Source: Nomia melanderi (taxonomy: Eukaryota; Arthropoda; Insecta; Hymenoptera; Halictidae). From it: DNA of 64,000 bases. The first letter of the stretch is position 1; the number at the start of each line of letters is the position of its first letter. The notes under the pieces are model-generated. The model was not told the DNA's origin. It did no database searches and saw only the letters and a program-made list of their open reading frames with translations. Position numbers and translations under genes: made by a program. Location of the stretch: assembly GCF_051020985.1 (NCBI RefSeq), contig NW_027475162.1:558001-622000 (forward strand), in the 5' to 3' direction. This document shows positions 1-13,163 of the stretch, in pieces.

Positions 1-74
1 CGCTATCTCTAGTAGCACCCGAGATATCACCAGATATATATTGGATTTTCCCCTGACCCTGAGTGTCCGGCCCC

Positions 75-424
75 ATGAGACGGTGGTTTTCTCGGCCCCT
101 GGTGGTCCGAGGTCGTTCCCGCTGCACAGATTCATGCGCCAGGGCCTCCTACAGACAATGCACTTTGATTTATTGCGCTATCTGTAATAGCACCCGAGAT
201 ATCACCAGATATATATTGGATTTTTCCCTGACCCTGAGTGTCCGGCCCCATGACACGGTGGATTTCTCGGCCCCTGGTGGTCCGAGGTCGTTCCCGCTGC
301 GCAGATTCATGCGCCAGGGCCTCCTGCAGATAATTCACTTTGGATTATTGCGCTATCTCTAGTAGCACCCGAGATATCACCAGATATATATTGGATTTTC
401 CCCTGACCCTGAGTGTCCGGCCCC
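75..424. repeat. Two-monomer block repeated at 3404-3753
   Basis: These 350 bases match 3404-3753 with no difference that I can see (offset 3329, 19 monomers). The block includes the private GCTGCGCAGATTCATG variant at about 295 and 3624. Just upstream (1-74) the two places differ at several bases, so the edge of the copied tract is sharp. The GCTGCGCAG variant occurs again near 7131, within a third related block. Confidence 0.85.
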
Positions 425-1106
425 ATGACACGGTGGATTTCTCGGCCCCTGGTGGTCCGAGGTCGTTCCCGCTGCACAGATTCATGCGCCAGGGCCTCCT
501 GCAGATAATTCACTTTGGATTATTGCGCTATCTCTAGTAGCACCCGAGATATCACCAGATATATATTGGATTTTCCCCTGACCCTGAGTGTCCGGCCCCA
601 TGAGACGGTGGTTTTCTCGGCCCCTGGTGGTCCGAGGTCGTTCTCGCACCCGAGAATCATGCGCCAGGGCCTCCTACAGACAATGCACTTTGATTTATTG
701 CGCTATCTGTAATAGCACCCGAGATATCATCAGATATATATTGAATTTTTCCCTGACCATGAGTGTCCGGCCCCATGAGACGGTGGTTTTCTCGGCCCCT
801 GGTGGTCCGAGGTCGTTCCGGCTGCACAGATTCATGCGCCAGGGCCTCCTACAGACAATGCACTTTGATTTATTGCGCTATCTCTAATAGCACCCGAGAT
901 ATCACCAGAAGTATATTGGATTTTCCCCTGACCCTGAGTGTCCGGCCCCATGAGACTGTGGTTTTCACGGCACCCTGGTGGTCCGAGGTCGTTCCCGCTG
1001 CACAGATGCATGCGCCAGTGCCTCCTACAGACAATGCACTTTGATTTATTGCGCTATCTGTAATAGCTTCCGAGATATCACCAGATATATATTGGATTTT
1101 TCCCTG

Positions 1107-1800
1107 ATCCTGAGTGTCCGGCCCCATGAGACGGTGGTTTTCTCGCCCCCCTGGTGGTCCGAGGTCGTTCCCGCTGCACAGGTGCATGCGCCAGGGCCTC
1201 CTGCAGAAAATTCACTTTGGTTTATTGCGCTATCTCTAATAGCACCCGACATATCACCAGATATATATTGGATTTTCCCCTGACCCTGAATGTCCGGCCC
1301 CATGAGACTGTGGTTTTCACGGCCCCTGGTGGTCCGAGGTCGTTCCCGCTGCACAGATTCATGCGCCAGGGCCTCCTACAGACAATGCACTTTGATTTAT
1401 TGCGCTATCTGTAATAGCAGCCGAGATATCACCAGATATATATTGGATTTTTCCCTGACCCTGAGTGTCCGGCCCCATGAGACGGTGGTTTTCTCTACCC
1501 CCTGGTGGTCCGAGGTCGTTCCCGCTGCACAGATGCATGCGACAAGGCCTCTTGCAGATAATTCACTTTGGTTTATTGCGCTACCTCAAATAGCACCCGT
1601 GATATTACCAGATATATATTGGATATTCCCCTGACCCTGAGTGTCCGGCCCCTTGAGACGGTGGTTTTCTCGGCCCCTGGTGGTCCGAGGTCGTTCCCGC
1701 TGCACAGATTCATGCGCCAGGGTCCCTGCAGATAATTCACTTTGGTTTATTGCGCTATCTCTAATAACACCCGAGATATCACCAGATATATATTGGATTT
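1107..1800. repeat. Four-monomer block repeated at 4436-5129
   Basis: The block has offset 3329. Shared unusual states are CTCGCCCCCCTGG (1141 and 4472), CTGCAGAAAATTCAC (1201 and 4532), ACCCGACATATCACC, CTGAATGTCCGG, and TACCTCAAATAGCACCCGTG. A few substitutions separate the copies, for example GGTTTTCACGG against GGTTTGCACGG. Upstream, 541-750 matches 4221-4430 at offset 3680 instead, so two monomers present near 763-1107 are missing from the second copy. Confidence 0.8.
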
Positions 1801-3772
1801 TCCCCTGACCCCGAGTGTCCGGCCCCATGAGACGGTGGTTTTCTCGGCCCCTGGTGGTCCGAGGTCGTTCCCGCTGCACAGATTCATGCGCCAGTGCCTC
1901 CTACGGACAATGCACTTTGACTCATTGCGCTATCTGTAATAGCACCCGAGATATCACCAGATATATATTGGATTTTCCCCTGACCCTGAGTGTCCGGCCC
2001 CATGAGACGGTGGTTTTCTCGACCCCCTGGTGGTCCGAGGTCGTTCCCGCTGCACAGATGCATGCGCCAAGGCCTCTTGCAGATAATTCACTTTGGTTTA
2101 TTGCGCTACCTCAAATAGCACCCGTGATATTACCAGATATATATTGGATATTCCCCTGACCCTGAGTGTCCGGCCCCTTGAGACGGTGGTTTTCTCGGCC
2201 CCTGGTGGTCCGAGGTCGTTCCCGCTGCACAGATTCATGCGCCAGGGTCCCTGCAGATAATGCACTTTGATTTATTGCGCCATCTGTAATAGCTTCCGAG
2301 ATATCACCAGATATATATTGGATTTTTCCCTGATCCTGAGTGTCCGGCCCCATGAGACGGTGGTTTTCTCGCCCCCCTGGTGGTCCGAGGTGATTCCCGC
2401 TGCACAGATTCATGCGCCAGGGCCTCCTGCAGATAATTCACTTTGGACTATTGCGCTATCTCTAGTAGCACCCGAGATATCACCAGATATATATTGGATT
2501 TTTCCCTGACCCTGAGTGTCCGGCCCCATGAGACTGTGCTTTTCTCGGCCCCCTGGTGGTCCGAGGTCGTTCCCGCTGCACGGATGCATGCGCCAGGTCC
2601 TCCTGCAGATAATTCACTTTGGTTTATTGCGCTATCTCTAATAGCACCCGAGATATCACCAGATATATATGGGATTTTCCCCTGACCCTGAGTGTCCGGC
2701 GCCATGAGACGGTGGTTTTCTCGGCCCCCGGTGGTCCGAGGTCGTTCCAGCTGCACAGATCCATGCGCCAGGGCCTCCTACAGACAATGCACTTTGATTT
2801 ATTGCGCTATCTGTAATAGCACCCGAGATATCACCAGATATATATTGGATTTTTCCCTGACCATGAGTGTCCGGCCCCATGAGACGCTGGTTTTCTCGGC
2901 CCCTGGTTGTCCGAGGTCGTTGCCGCTGCACAGATTCATACGCCAGGGCCTCCTGCAGATAATTCACTTTGGTTTTTTGTGCTATCTCTAATAGCACCCG
3001 AGATATCACCAGATATACGGTGAGTTTTTCTCTGACCCTGAGTGTCCGGCCCCATGAGACGGTGGTTTTCTCGGCCCCTGGTGGTCCGAGGTAATTCCCG
3101 CTGCACAGATTCATGCGCCAGGGCCTCCTGCAGATAATTCACTTTGGGTTATTGCGCTATCTCTAATAGCACCCGGGATATCACCTGATATATATTGGAC
3201 TTTTCTCTGACCATGAGTGTCCGGCCCCATGAGATGGTGGTTTTCTCGGCCCCTGGTGGTCCGAGGTCGTTCTCGCTGCACAGATGCATGCGCCAGGTCC
3301 TCCTGCAGATAATTCACTTTGGTTTATTGCGGTATCTCTAATAGCACCCGTGATATCACCAGATATATATTGGATTTTCCCCTGACCCTGAGTGACCGGC
3401 CCCATGAGACGGTGGTTTTCTCGGCCCCTGGTGGTCCGAGGTCGTTCCCGCTGCACAGATTCATGCGCCAGGGCCTCCTACAGACAATGCACTTTGATTT
3501 ATTGCGCTATCTGTAATAGCACCCGAGATATCACCAGATATATATTGGATTTTTCCCTGACCCTGAGTGTCCGGCCCCATGACACGGTGGATTTCTCGGC
3601 CCCTGGTGGTCCGAGGTCGTTCCCGCTGCGCAGATTCATGCGCCAGGGCCTCCTGCAGATAATTCACTTTGGATTATTGCGCTATCTCTAGTAGCACCCG
3701 AGATATCACCAGATATATATTGGATTTTCCCCTGACCCTGAGTGTCCGGCCCGATGAGACTGTGGTTTTCTC

Positions 3773-3788
3773 GGCCCTCTGGTGGCCC
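3773..3788 (-). promoter_or_regulatory. CTCF-like core motif, best match (1)
   Basis: Read on the minus strand the sequence is GGGCCACCAGAGGGCC. It fits the published vertebrate CTCF core CCASYAGRKGGCR at 12 of 13 positions, the last base being C. The ordinary monomer gives CCACCAGGGGCCG, also 12 of 13 but broken at the invariant GGC. CTCF has 11 zinc fingers and acts in insulation and looping in bilaterian animals. Whether this host has CTCF is unknown, so the call is only a motif match in a GC-rich repeat and may be fortuitous. Confidence 0.3.
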
Positions 3789-6337
3789 GAGGTCGTTCCC
3801 GCTGCACAGATGCATGCGCCAGGTCCTCCTGCAGATGATTCACTTTGGTTTATTGCGCTATCTCTAATAGCACCCGAGATATCACCAGATGTATATTGGA
3901 TTTTCCCCTGACCCTGAGTGTCCGGCCCCATGAGACGGAGGTTTTCTCGGCCCCTGGTGGTCCGAGGACGTTCCCGCTGCACAGATTCATGCGCCAGTGC
4001 CTCCTACGGACAATGCACTTTGATTCATTGCGCTATCTGTAATAGCACCCGAGATATCACCAGATATATATTGGATTTTTCCCTGACCCTGAGTGTCCGG
4101 CCCCATGAGACTGTGGTTTTCTCGGCCCCTGGTGGTCCGAGGTCGTTCCCGTTGCACAGATTCATGCGCCAGGGCCTCCTGCAGATAATTCACTTTGGTT
4201 TATTGCGCTATCTCTAATAACACCCGAGATATAACCAGATATATATTGGATTTTCCCCTGACCCTGAGTGTCCGGCCCCATGAGACGGTGGTTTTCTCGG
4301 CCCCTGGTGGTCCGAGGTCGTTCTCGCACCCGAGAAACATGCGCCAGGGCCTCCTACAGACAATGCACTTTGATTTATTGCGCTATCTGTAATAGCACCC
4401 GAGATATCATCAGATATATATTGGATTTTTCCCTGACCCTGAGTGCCCGGCCCCATGAGACGGTGGTTTTCTCGCCCCCCTGGTGGTCCGACGTCGTTCC
4501 CTCTGCACAGATGCATGCGCCAGGGCCTCCTGCAGAAAATTCACTTTGGTTTATTGCGCTATCTCTAATAGCACCCGACATATCACCAGATATATATTGG
4601 ATTTTCCCCTGACCCTGAATGTCCGGCCCCATGAGACTGTGGTTTGCACGGCCCCTGGTGGTCCGAGGTCGTTCCCACTGCACAGATTCATGCGCCAGGG
4701 CCTCCTACAGACAATGCACTTTGATTTATTGCGCTATCTGTAATAGCAGCCGAGATATAACCAGATATATATTGGATTTTTCCCTGACCCTGAGTGTCCG
4801 GCCCCATGAGACGGTGGTTTTCTCGACCCCCTGGTGGTCCGAGGTCGTTCCCGCTGCACAGATGCATGCGCCAAGGCCTCTTGCAGATAATTCACTTTGG
4901 TTTATTGCGCTACCTCAAATAGCACCCGTGATATCACCAGATATATATTGGATATTCCCCTGACTCTGAGTGTCCGGCCCCTTGAGACGGTGGTTTTCTC
5001 GGCCCCTGGTGGTCCGAGGTCGTTCCCGCTGCACAGATTCATGCGCCAGGGCCCCTGCAGATAATTCACTTTGGTTTATTGCGCTATCTCTAATAACACC
5101 CGAGATATCACCAGATATATATCGGGTTTTCCCCTGACCCTGAGTGTCCGGCCCCATGAGACGGTGGTTTTCTCGGCCCCTGGTGGTCCGAGGTCGTTCC
5201 CGCAGCCCAGATTCATGCGCCAGGGCCTCCTACAGACAATGCACTTTGATTTATTGCGCTATCTGTAATAGCACCCGAGATATCACCAGATATATATTGG
5301 ATTTTTCCCTGACCCTGAGTGTCCGGCCCCATGAGACTGTGGTTTTCTCGGCCCCCGGTGGTCCGAGGTCGTTCCCGTTGCACAGATTCATGCGCCAGGG
5401 CCTCCTGCAGATAATTCACTTTGGTTTATTGCGCTATCTGTAATAGCACCCGAGACATCACCAGATATATATTGGATTTTTCCCTGACCCTGAGTGTCCG
5501 GCCCCATGACACGGTGGATTTCTCGGCCCCTGGTGGTCCGAGGTCGTTCCTGCTGCACAGATTCATGCGCCAGGGCCTCCTGCAGATAATTCACTTTGGA
5601 TCATTGCGCTATCTCTAGTAGCACCCGAGATATCGCCAGATATATATTGGATTTTCCCCTGACCCTGAGTGTCCGGCCCCATGAGACGGTGGTTTTCTCG
5701 GCCCCTGGTGGTCCGAGGTCGTTCCCGCTGCACAGATTCATGCGCCAGGGCCTCCTACAGACAATGCACTTTGATTTATTGCGCTATCTGTAATAGCACC
5801 CGAGATATCACCAGATATATATTGGATTTTTCCCTGACCCTGAGTGTCCGGCCCCATGACACGGTGGATTTCTCGGCCCCTGGTGGTCCGAGGTCGTTCC
5901 CGCTGCACAGATTCATGCGCCAGGGCCTCCTGCAGATAATTCACTTTGGATTATTGCGCTATCTCTAGTAGCACCCGAGACATCACCAGATATATATTGG
6001 ATTTTTCCCTGACCCTGAGTGTCCGGCCCCATGAGACGGTGGTTTTCTCGACCCCCTGGTGGTCCGAGGTCGTTCCCGCTGCACAGATGCATGCGACAAG
6101 GCCTCTTGCAGATAATTCACTTTGGTTTATTGCGCTACCTCAAATAGCACCCGTGATATCACCAGATATATATTGGATATTCCCCTGACCCTGAGTGTCC
6201 GGCCCCTTGAGACGGTGGTTTTCTCGGCCCCTGGTGGTCCGAGGTCGTTCCCGCTGCACAGATTCATGCGCCAGTGCCTCCTACGGACAATGCACTTTGA
6301 CTCATTGCGCTATCTGTAATAGCACCCGAGATATCAC

Positions 6338-6410
6338 CAGATATATGCTGGATTTTTACATGGCCTTGGGTGACGGATTCCGAATATCTGTAATTTTCTC
6401 GGTCCCTGGT
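6338..6410. repeat. First type B core (B1 form)
   Basis: This is an isolated B core with GGATTTTTACATGGCCTTGG and GACGGATTCCGAATATCTG in an otherwise A-only stretch. The B1 form (ATTCCGAATATC) differs from the common form (ATACCGAAAATC). It also occurs near 11253, 36492, 39637, 43090, 45020, 47465, 50265 and 62350. The right half is ordinary A sequence, so only the left part of the monomer was exchanged. Confidence 0.85.
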
Positions 6411-7276
6411 GGTCTGAGGTCGTTCCCGCTGCACAGATTCATGCGCCAGGTCCTCCTGCAGATAATTCACTTTTGTTTATTGGGCTATCGGTAATAGCAC
6501 CCGAGGTATCACCAGATATATATTGGATTTTTCCCTGACCCTGAGTGTCCGGCCCCATGGAACGGTGGTTTTATCGGCCCCTGGTGGTCCGAGGTCGTTC
6601 CCGCTGCACAGATTCATGCGCCAGGGCCTCCTACAGACAATGCATTTTGATTTATTGCGCTATCTGTAACAGCACCCGAGATATCACCAGATATATATTG
6701 GATTTTTCCCTGACCCTGAGTGTCCGGCCCCATGACACGGTGGATTTCTCGGCCCCTGGTGGTCCGAGGTGATTCCCGCTGCACAGATTCATGCGCCAGG
6801 GCCTCCTGCAGATAATTCACTTTGGACTATTGCGCTATCTCTAGTAGCACCCGAGATATCACCAGATATATATTGGATTTTTCCCTGACCCTGAGTGTCC
6901 GGCCCCATGAGACTGTGCTTTTCTCGGCCCCCTGGTGGTCCGAGGTCGTTCCCGCTGCACGGATGCATGCGCCAGGTCCTCCTGCAGATAATTCACTTTG
7001 GTTTATTGCGCTATCTCTAATAGCACCCGGGATATCACCTGATATATATTGGACTTTTCTCTGACCATGAGTGTCCGGCCCCATGAGATGGTGGTTTTCT
7101 CGGCCCCTGGTGGTCCGAGGTCGTTCCCGCTGCGCAGATTCATGCGCCAGGGCCTCCTGCAGATAATTCACTTTGGATTATTGCGCTATCTCTAGTAGCA
7201 CCCGAGATATCACCAGATATATATTGGATTTTCCCCTGACCCTGAGTGTCCGGCCCCATGAGACTGTGGTTTTCTC

Positions 7277-7292
7277 GGCCCTCTGGTGGCCC
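7277..7292 (-). promoter_or_regulatory. CTCF-like core motif, best match (2)
   Basis: The minus-strand motif GGGCCACCAGAGGGCC is identical to the one at 3773-3788. It lies in the duplicate block 7124-7442 (offset 3504). The two therefore share one origin and do not count as independent evidence for selection. Confidence 0.3.
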
Positions 7293-9578
7293 GAGGTCGT
7301 TCCCGCTGCACAGATGCATGCGCCAGGTCCTCCTGCAGATGATTCACTTTGGTTTACTGCGCTATCTCTAATAGCACCCGAGATATCACCAGATGTATAT
7401 TGGATTTTCCCCTGACCCTGAGTGTCCGGCCCCATGAGACGGTGGTTTTCCCGGCCCCTGGTGGTCCGAGGTCGTTCCCGCTGCACAGATGCATGCGACA
7501 GGGCCGCCTGCAGATAATTCATTTTGATTTATTGCGCTATCTCTAATAGCACCCGAGATATCACCAGATATATATTGGGGTTTCCCCTGACCCTGAGTGT
7601 CCGGCCCCATGAGACTGTGGTATTCTCGGTCCCCTGGTGTTCCGAGGTCGTTCCCGCTGCACGGATGCATGCGACAGGGCCTCCTGCAGATAATTCACTT
7701 TGGTTTATTGTGCTATCTCTAATAGCACCCGAGATATCACCAGATATATATTGGATTTTCCCATGACCCCGAGTGTCCGGCCCCATGAGGCTGTGGCTTT
7801 CTCGGCCCCTGGTGGTCCGAGGTCGGTCCCGCTGCACAGATTCATGCGCCAGTGCCTCCTACAGACAATGCACTGTGATTTATTGCATTATCTGTAATAG
7901 CACTCGAGATATCACCAGATATATATTGGATTTTCCCATGACCCCGAGTGTCCGGCCCCATCAGGCTATGGCTTTCTCGGCCCCTGGTGGTCCGGGGTCG
8001 GTCCCGCTGCACAGATGCATGCGCCAGGGCCTCCTGCAGATAATTCACTTTAGTTTATTGCGCTATCTCTAATAGCACCCGAGATATCACCAGATATATA
8101 TTGGATTTTCCCCTGACACTGAGTGTCCGGCCCCGTGAGACTGTGGTTTTCACGGCCCCCTGTGGGTCCGAGGTCGTTCCCGCTGCACAGATGCATGCGC
8201 CAGTGCCTCCTACAGACAATGCACTTTGATTTATTGCGCTATCTGTAATAGCTCCCGAGATATCACCAGATATATATTGGATTTTTCCCTGACCCTGAGT
8301 GTCCGGCCCCATGAGACGGTGGTTTTCTCGGCCCCCTGGTGGTCCGAGGTCGTTCCCGCTGCACAGATGCATGCGCCAAGGCCTCTTGCAGATAATTCAC
8401 TTTGGTTTATTGCGCTACCTCAAATAGCACCCGTGAAATCACCAGATATATATTGGATATTCCCCTGACCCTGAGTGTCCGGCCCCATGAGACGGTGGTT
8501 TTCTCGACCCCCTGGTGGTCCGAGGTCGTTCCCGCTGCACAGATGCATGCGCCAAGGCCTCCTGCAGATAATTCACTTTGGTTTATTGCGCTACCTCTAA
8601 TAGCACCCGTGATATCACCAGATATATATTGGATATTCCCCTGACCCAGAGTGTCCGGCCCCCTGAGACGGTGGTTTTCTCGGCCCCTGAAGGTCCGAGG
8701 TCGTTCCCGCTGCACAGATTCATGCGCCAGGGCCCCTGCAGATAATTCACTTTGGTTTATTGCGCTATCTCTAATAACACCCGAGGTATCACCAGATATA
8801 TATTGGATTTTTCCCTGACCCTGAGTGTCCGGCCCCATGAGACGGTGGTTTTCTCGGCCCCCTGGTGTTCCGAGGTCGTTCCCGCTGCACAGATGCATGC
8901 GCCAGGGCCTCCTGCAGATAATTCACTTTGGTTTATTGCGCTATCTCTAATAGCACCCGAGATATCACCAGATATATATTGGATTTTCCCCTGACCCTGA
9001 GTGTCCGGCCCCATGAGACGGTGGTTTTCTCGGCCCCTGGTGGTCCGAGGTCGTTCCCGCTGCACAGATTCATGCGCGAGTGCCTCCTGCGGACAATGCA
9101 CTTTGATTCATTGCGCTATCTGTAATAGCACCCGAGATATCACCAGATATATATTGGATTTTTCCCTGACCCTGAGTGTCCGGCCCGATGAGACTGTGGT
9201 TTTCTCGGCCCCTGGTGGTCCGAGGTCGTTCCCGTTGCACAGATTCATGCGCCAGGGCCTCCTGCAGATAATTCACTTTGGTTTATTGCGCTATCTCTAA
9301 TAACACCCGAGATATCACCAGATATATATTGGATTTTCCCCTGACCCTGAGTGTCCGGCCCCATGAGACGGTGGTTTTCTCGGCCCCTGGTGGTCCGACA
9401 TCGTTCTCGCACCCCAGATTCATGCGCCAGGGCCTCCTACAGACAATGCACTTTCAATTATTGCGCTATCTGTAATAGCACCCGCGATATCATCAGATAT
9501 ATATTGAATTTTTCCCTGACCATGAGTGTCCGGCCCCATGAGACGGTGGTTTTCTCGGCCCCTGGTGGTCCGAGGTCT

Positions 9579-9930
9579 TTCCGGCTGCACAGATTCATGC
9601 GCCAGTGCCTCCTACAGACAATGCACTTTGATTTATTGCGCTATCTGTAATAGCTCCCGAGATATCACCAGATATATATTGGATTTTTCCCTGACCCTGA
9701 GTGTCCGGCCCCATGAGATGGTGGTTTTCTCGGCCCCCTGGTGGTCCGAGGTCGTTCCGGCTGCACAGATTCATGCGCCAGTGCCTCCTACAGACAATGC
9801 ACTTTGATTTATTGCGCTATCTGTAATAGCTCCCGAGATATCACCAGATATATATTGGATTTTTCCCTGACCCTGAGTGTCCGGCCCCATGAGATGGTGG
9901 TTTTCTCGGCCCCCTGGTGGTCCGAGGTCG
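9579..9930. repeat. Adjacent identical 176-bp monomers
   Basis: Bases 9579-9754 and 9755-9930 are identical as far as I can read. They share four uncommon states: TTCCGGCTGC, GCCAGTGCC, TAGCTCCCGAG and GAGATGGTGG. Both have the extra C in CCCCCTGG, so the spacing is 176. Identity ends within a few bases of 9933, where the next copy reads TTCCCGCTGC. This is a recent duplication of one monomer. Confidence 0.9.
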
Positions 9931-11030
9931 TTCCCGCTGCACAGATGCATGCGCCAGGGCCTCCTGCAGAAAATTCACTTTGGTTTATTGCGCTATCTCT
10001 AATAACACCCGAGATATCACCAGATATATATTGGATTTTCCCCTGACCCTGAGTGTCCGGCCCCATGAGACGGTGGTTTTCTCGGCCCCTGGTGGTCCGA
10101 CGTCGTTCTCGCACCCCAGATTCATGCGCCAGGGCCTCCTACAGACAATGCACTTTGATTTATTGCGCTATCTGTAATAGCACCCGAGATATCATCAGAT
10201 ATATATTGAATTTTTCCCTTACCATGAGTGTCCGGCCCCATGAGACGGTCGTTTTCTCGGCCCCTGGTGGTCCGAGGTCGTTCCGGCTGCACAGATTCAT
10301 GCGCCAGGGACTCATACAGACAATGCACTTTGATTTATTGCGCTATCTCTAATAGCACCCGAGATATCACCAGATATATATTGGATTTTCCCCTGACCCT
10401 GAGTGTCCGGCCCCATGAGACTGTGGCTTTCACGGCCCCCTGGTGGTCCGAGGTCGTTCCAGCTGCACAGATGCATGCGCCAGTGCCTCCTACAGACAAT
10501 GCACTTTAATTTATTGCGCTATCTGTAATAGCTCCCGAGATATCACCAGATATATATTGGATTTTTCCCTGACCCTGAGTGTCCGGCCCCATGAGACGGT
10601 GGTTTTCTCGACCCCCTGGTGGTCCGAGGTCGTTCCCGCTGCACAGATGCATGCGCCAAGGCCTCTTGCAGATAATTCACTTTGGTTTATTGCGCTACCT
10701 CTAATAGCACCCGTGATGTCACCAGATATATATTGGATATTCCCCTGACCCAGAGTGTCCGGCCCCCTGAGACGGTGGTTTTCTCGGCCCCTGAAGGTCC
10801 GAGGTCGTTCCCGCTGCACAGATTCATGCGCCAGGGCCCCTGCAGATAATTCACTTTGGTTTATTGCGCTATCTCTAATAACACCCGAGATATCACCAGA
10901 TATATATTGGATTTTCCCCTGACCCTGAGTGTCCGGCCCCATGAGACGGTGGTTTTCTCGGCCCCTGGTGGTCCGAGGTCGTTCCCGCAGCCCAGAATCA
11001 TGCGCCAGGGCTTCCTGCAGACAATGCACT

Positions 11031-13163
11031 TTGATTTATCGCGCTATCTCTAATAGCGCCCGAGATATCACCAGATATATAATGGATTTTTCCCCGACCC
11101 TGAGTGTCCGGCCCCATGAGACGGTGGTTGTCTCGGCCCCTGGTGGTCCGAGGTCGTTCCCGCTGCACAGATTCATGCGCCAGGGCCTCCTATAGACCAT
11201 GCACTTTGGTTTATCGCGCTATCTGTAATAGCACCCGAGATATCACAGGATATATGCTGGATTTTTACATGACCTTGGGTGACGGATTCCGAATATCTGT
11301 AATTTTCTCGGCCCCTCGTGGTCCGAGGTCGTTCCTGCTGCACAGATTCATGCGCCAGAGAGTCCTGCAGATAATTGACTTTGGTTTATTGCGCTATCTC
11401 TAATAGCACCCGAGATATCACCAGATGTATATTGGATTTTGCCCCGACCCTGAGTGTCCGGCCCCATGAGACGGCGGTTTTCTCGGCCGCTTGTGGTCCG
11501 AGGTCGATCCCACTGCACAGACTCATGCGCCAGGGCCTCCTACAGACAATGCACTTTGATTTATAGCGCTATCTCAAATAGCACCCGAGATATCACCAGA
11601 TATATATTGGATTTTTTCCTGACCCCGACAGTCCGGCCCGATGAGACGGTGGTTTACTCGGCCCCAGGTGGTCGGAGGTCGTTCCCGCTGCACAGAATCA
11701 TGCGCCAGGGCTTGCTGCAGACAATGCACTTTGATTTATCGCGCTATCTCTAATAGCACCCGAGATATCACCAGATATATAATGGATTTTTCCCCGACAC
11801 TGAGTGTCCGGCCCCATGAGGCGGTGGTTTTCTCGGCCCCTGGTGGTCCGACGTCGTTCCCGCTGCACAGATTCATGCGCCTGGGCCTCCTACAGACAAT
11901 GCACATTGGCTTATTGTGCTTTCTGTAATAGCACCCGAGATATCACCAGATATATATTGGATTTTTCCCTGACCCTGAGTGTCCGGCCCCATGAGACGGT
12001 GGTTGTCTCGGCCCCTGGTGGTCCGAGGTCGTTCCCGCTGCACAGATTCATGCGCCAGGGCCTCCTGCAGATAATTCACTTCTGTTTATTGCGCTATCTC
12101 TAATAGCACCCGAGAAACCACCAGATATATATGTGATTTTCCCCTGACCCTGTATGTCCGGCCCCATGAGACTGTGCTTTTTTCGGCCCCTGGTTGTCCG
12201 AGGTCGTTCCCGCTGCAGAGATTCATGCGCCAGGGCCTCCTACAGACAATGCACTTTGACTTATTGCGCTATCTGTAACAGCACCCGAGATATCACCAGA
12301 TAGATATTGGATTTTTCCCTGGCCCTGAGTGTCCGGCTCCATGAGACGGTGGTTTTCTCGGCCCCTGGTGGTTTGAGGTCTTTCCCGCTGAACAGAATCA
12401 TGGGCCAGAGCATCCTGCAGACAATGCACTTTGATTTATTGCGCTATCTCTAATAGCACCCGAGATATCACCAGATATATAATGGATTTTTCCCCGACCC
12501 TGAGTGTCCGGCCCCATGTGACGGTGGTTTTCTCGGGCCCTGGTGGTCCGAGGTCGTTCCCGCTGCACACATTCATGCGCCAGGGCCTACTACAGACAAT
12601 GCACATTGGTTTATTGGGCTATCTGTAATAGCACCCGAGATATAACCAGATATATAACGGATTTTTCCCTGACCCTGATAGTCCGGCCCCATGAGACGGT
12701 GGTTTTCTCGGCCCCTGGTGGTCCGAGGGCGTTCCCGCTGAACAGATTCATGCGCCAGGGCCCCCAGCAGATATTTCACTTTGGTTTATTGCGCTATCTC
12801 TAATAGCACCCGAGATATCACCGGATATATATTGGATTTTCCCCTGACCCTGAGTGTCCGGCCCCTTGAGACTGTGGTTTTCTCGGCCCCTGGTGGTCCG
12901 ATGTCGTTCCCGCTGCACAGATTCATGCGCCAAGGTCTCCTACAGACAATGCACTTTGATTTATTGGGCTATCTGTAATAGCACCCTAGATATCACCAGA
13001 TATATATTGGATTTTCCCCTGACTCTGAGTGTCCGGCCCCATGAGACAGTGCTTTTCTCGGCCCCTGGTGGTCCGACGTCGTTCCCGCTGCACAGATTCA
13101 TGCGCCAGGGCCTACTACAGACAATGCACATTGGTTTATTGGGCTATCTGTAATAGCACCCGA
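11031..13163. repeat. Region II: transitional type A segment
   Basis: Here the 176-bp variants disappear and new states appear: GATTTATCGCGC tails (from about 11034), TATATAATGGATTTTTCCCC, GGTGGTTGTCTCGG (11127 and 12001), and TTATTGGGCTATC (12611, 12961 and 13137). One type B1 core lies at about 11253-11312. I found no long recent duplication inside this segment, so it looks more diverged than its neighbours. Confidence 0.8.

Larger units (their letters stand above)
1..11030. repeat. Region I: type A monomers rich in 176- and 174-bp variants
   Basis: This region is almost entirely type A. About every second or third monomer carries one extra base in the CCCCTGG run (CCCCCTGG or similar), for example near 971, 1147, 1500, 2030, 2550, 4473, 6054, 8332, 9733 and 10615. 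The 174-bp copies have CCAGGGTCCCTGCAG or CCAGGGCCCCTGCAG, near 1711, 2241, 5046, 8728 and 10831. Other private markers are CATGACACGGTGGATTTC (near 249, 424, 3580, 5508, 5856 and 6733), TTCTCGCACCC (near 650, 4321, 9408 and 10108) and GGACTATTGCGC (2446, 6825). Diverged internal duplications include 75-424 with 3404-3753, 1107-1800 with 4436-5129, 2391-2640 with 6770-7019, 3620-3938 with 7124-7442, and about 8590-8790 with 10690-10890. No gene is present. Confidence 0.9.

Noticed and set aside
191..365. TATA box and inverted CCAAT (ATTGG) as a promoter in each monomer.
   Set aside because: TA-rich tracts occur in every monomer and vary by slippage. The bases next to CCAAT do not fit NF-Y well, and there is no gene to drive.
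10511..11029. Minus-strand open frame of 172 codons, and others of 150-167 codons at 8407-8898 (-), 45029-45532 (+), 26339-26812 (+) and 2656-3114 (-).
   Set aside because: They are tandem translations of the satellite in shifted frames, created by +1/-1 length variants. All six frames give similar repeats, duplicates do not keep them intact, and none resembles a known protein.
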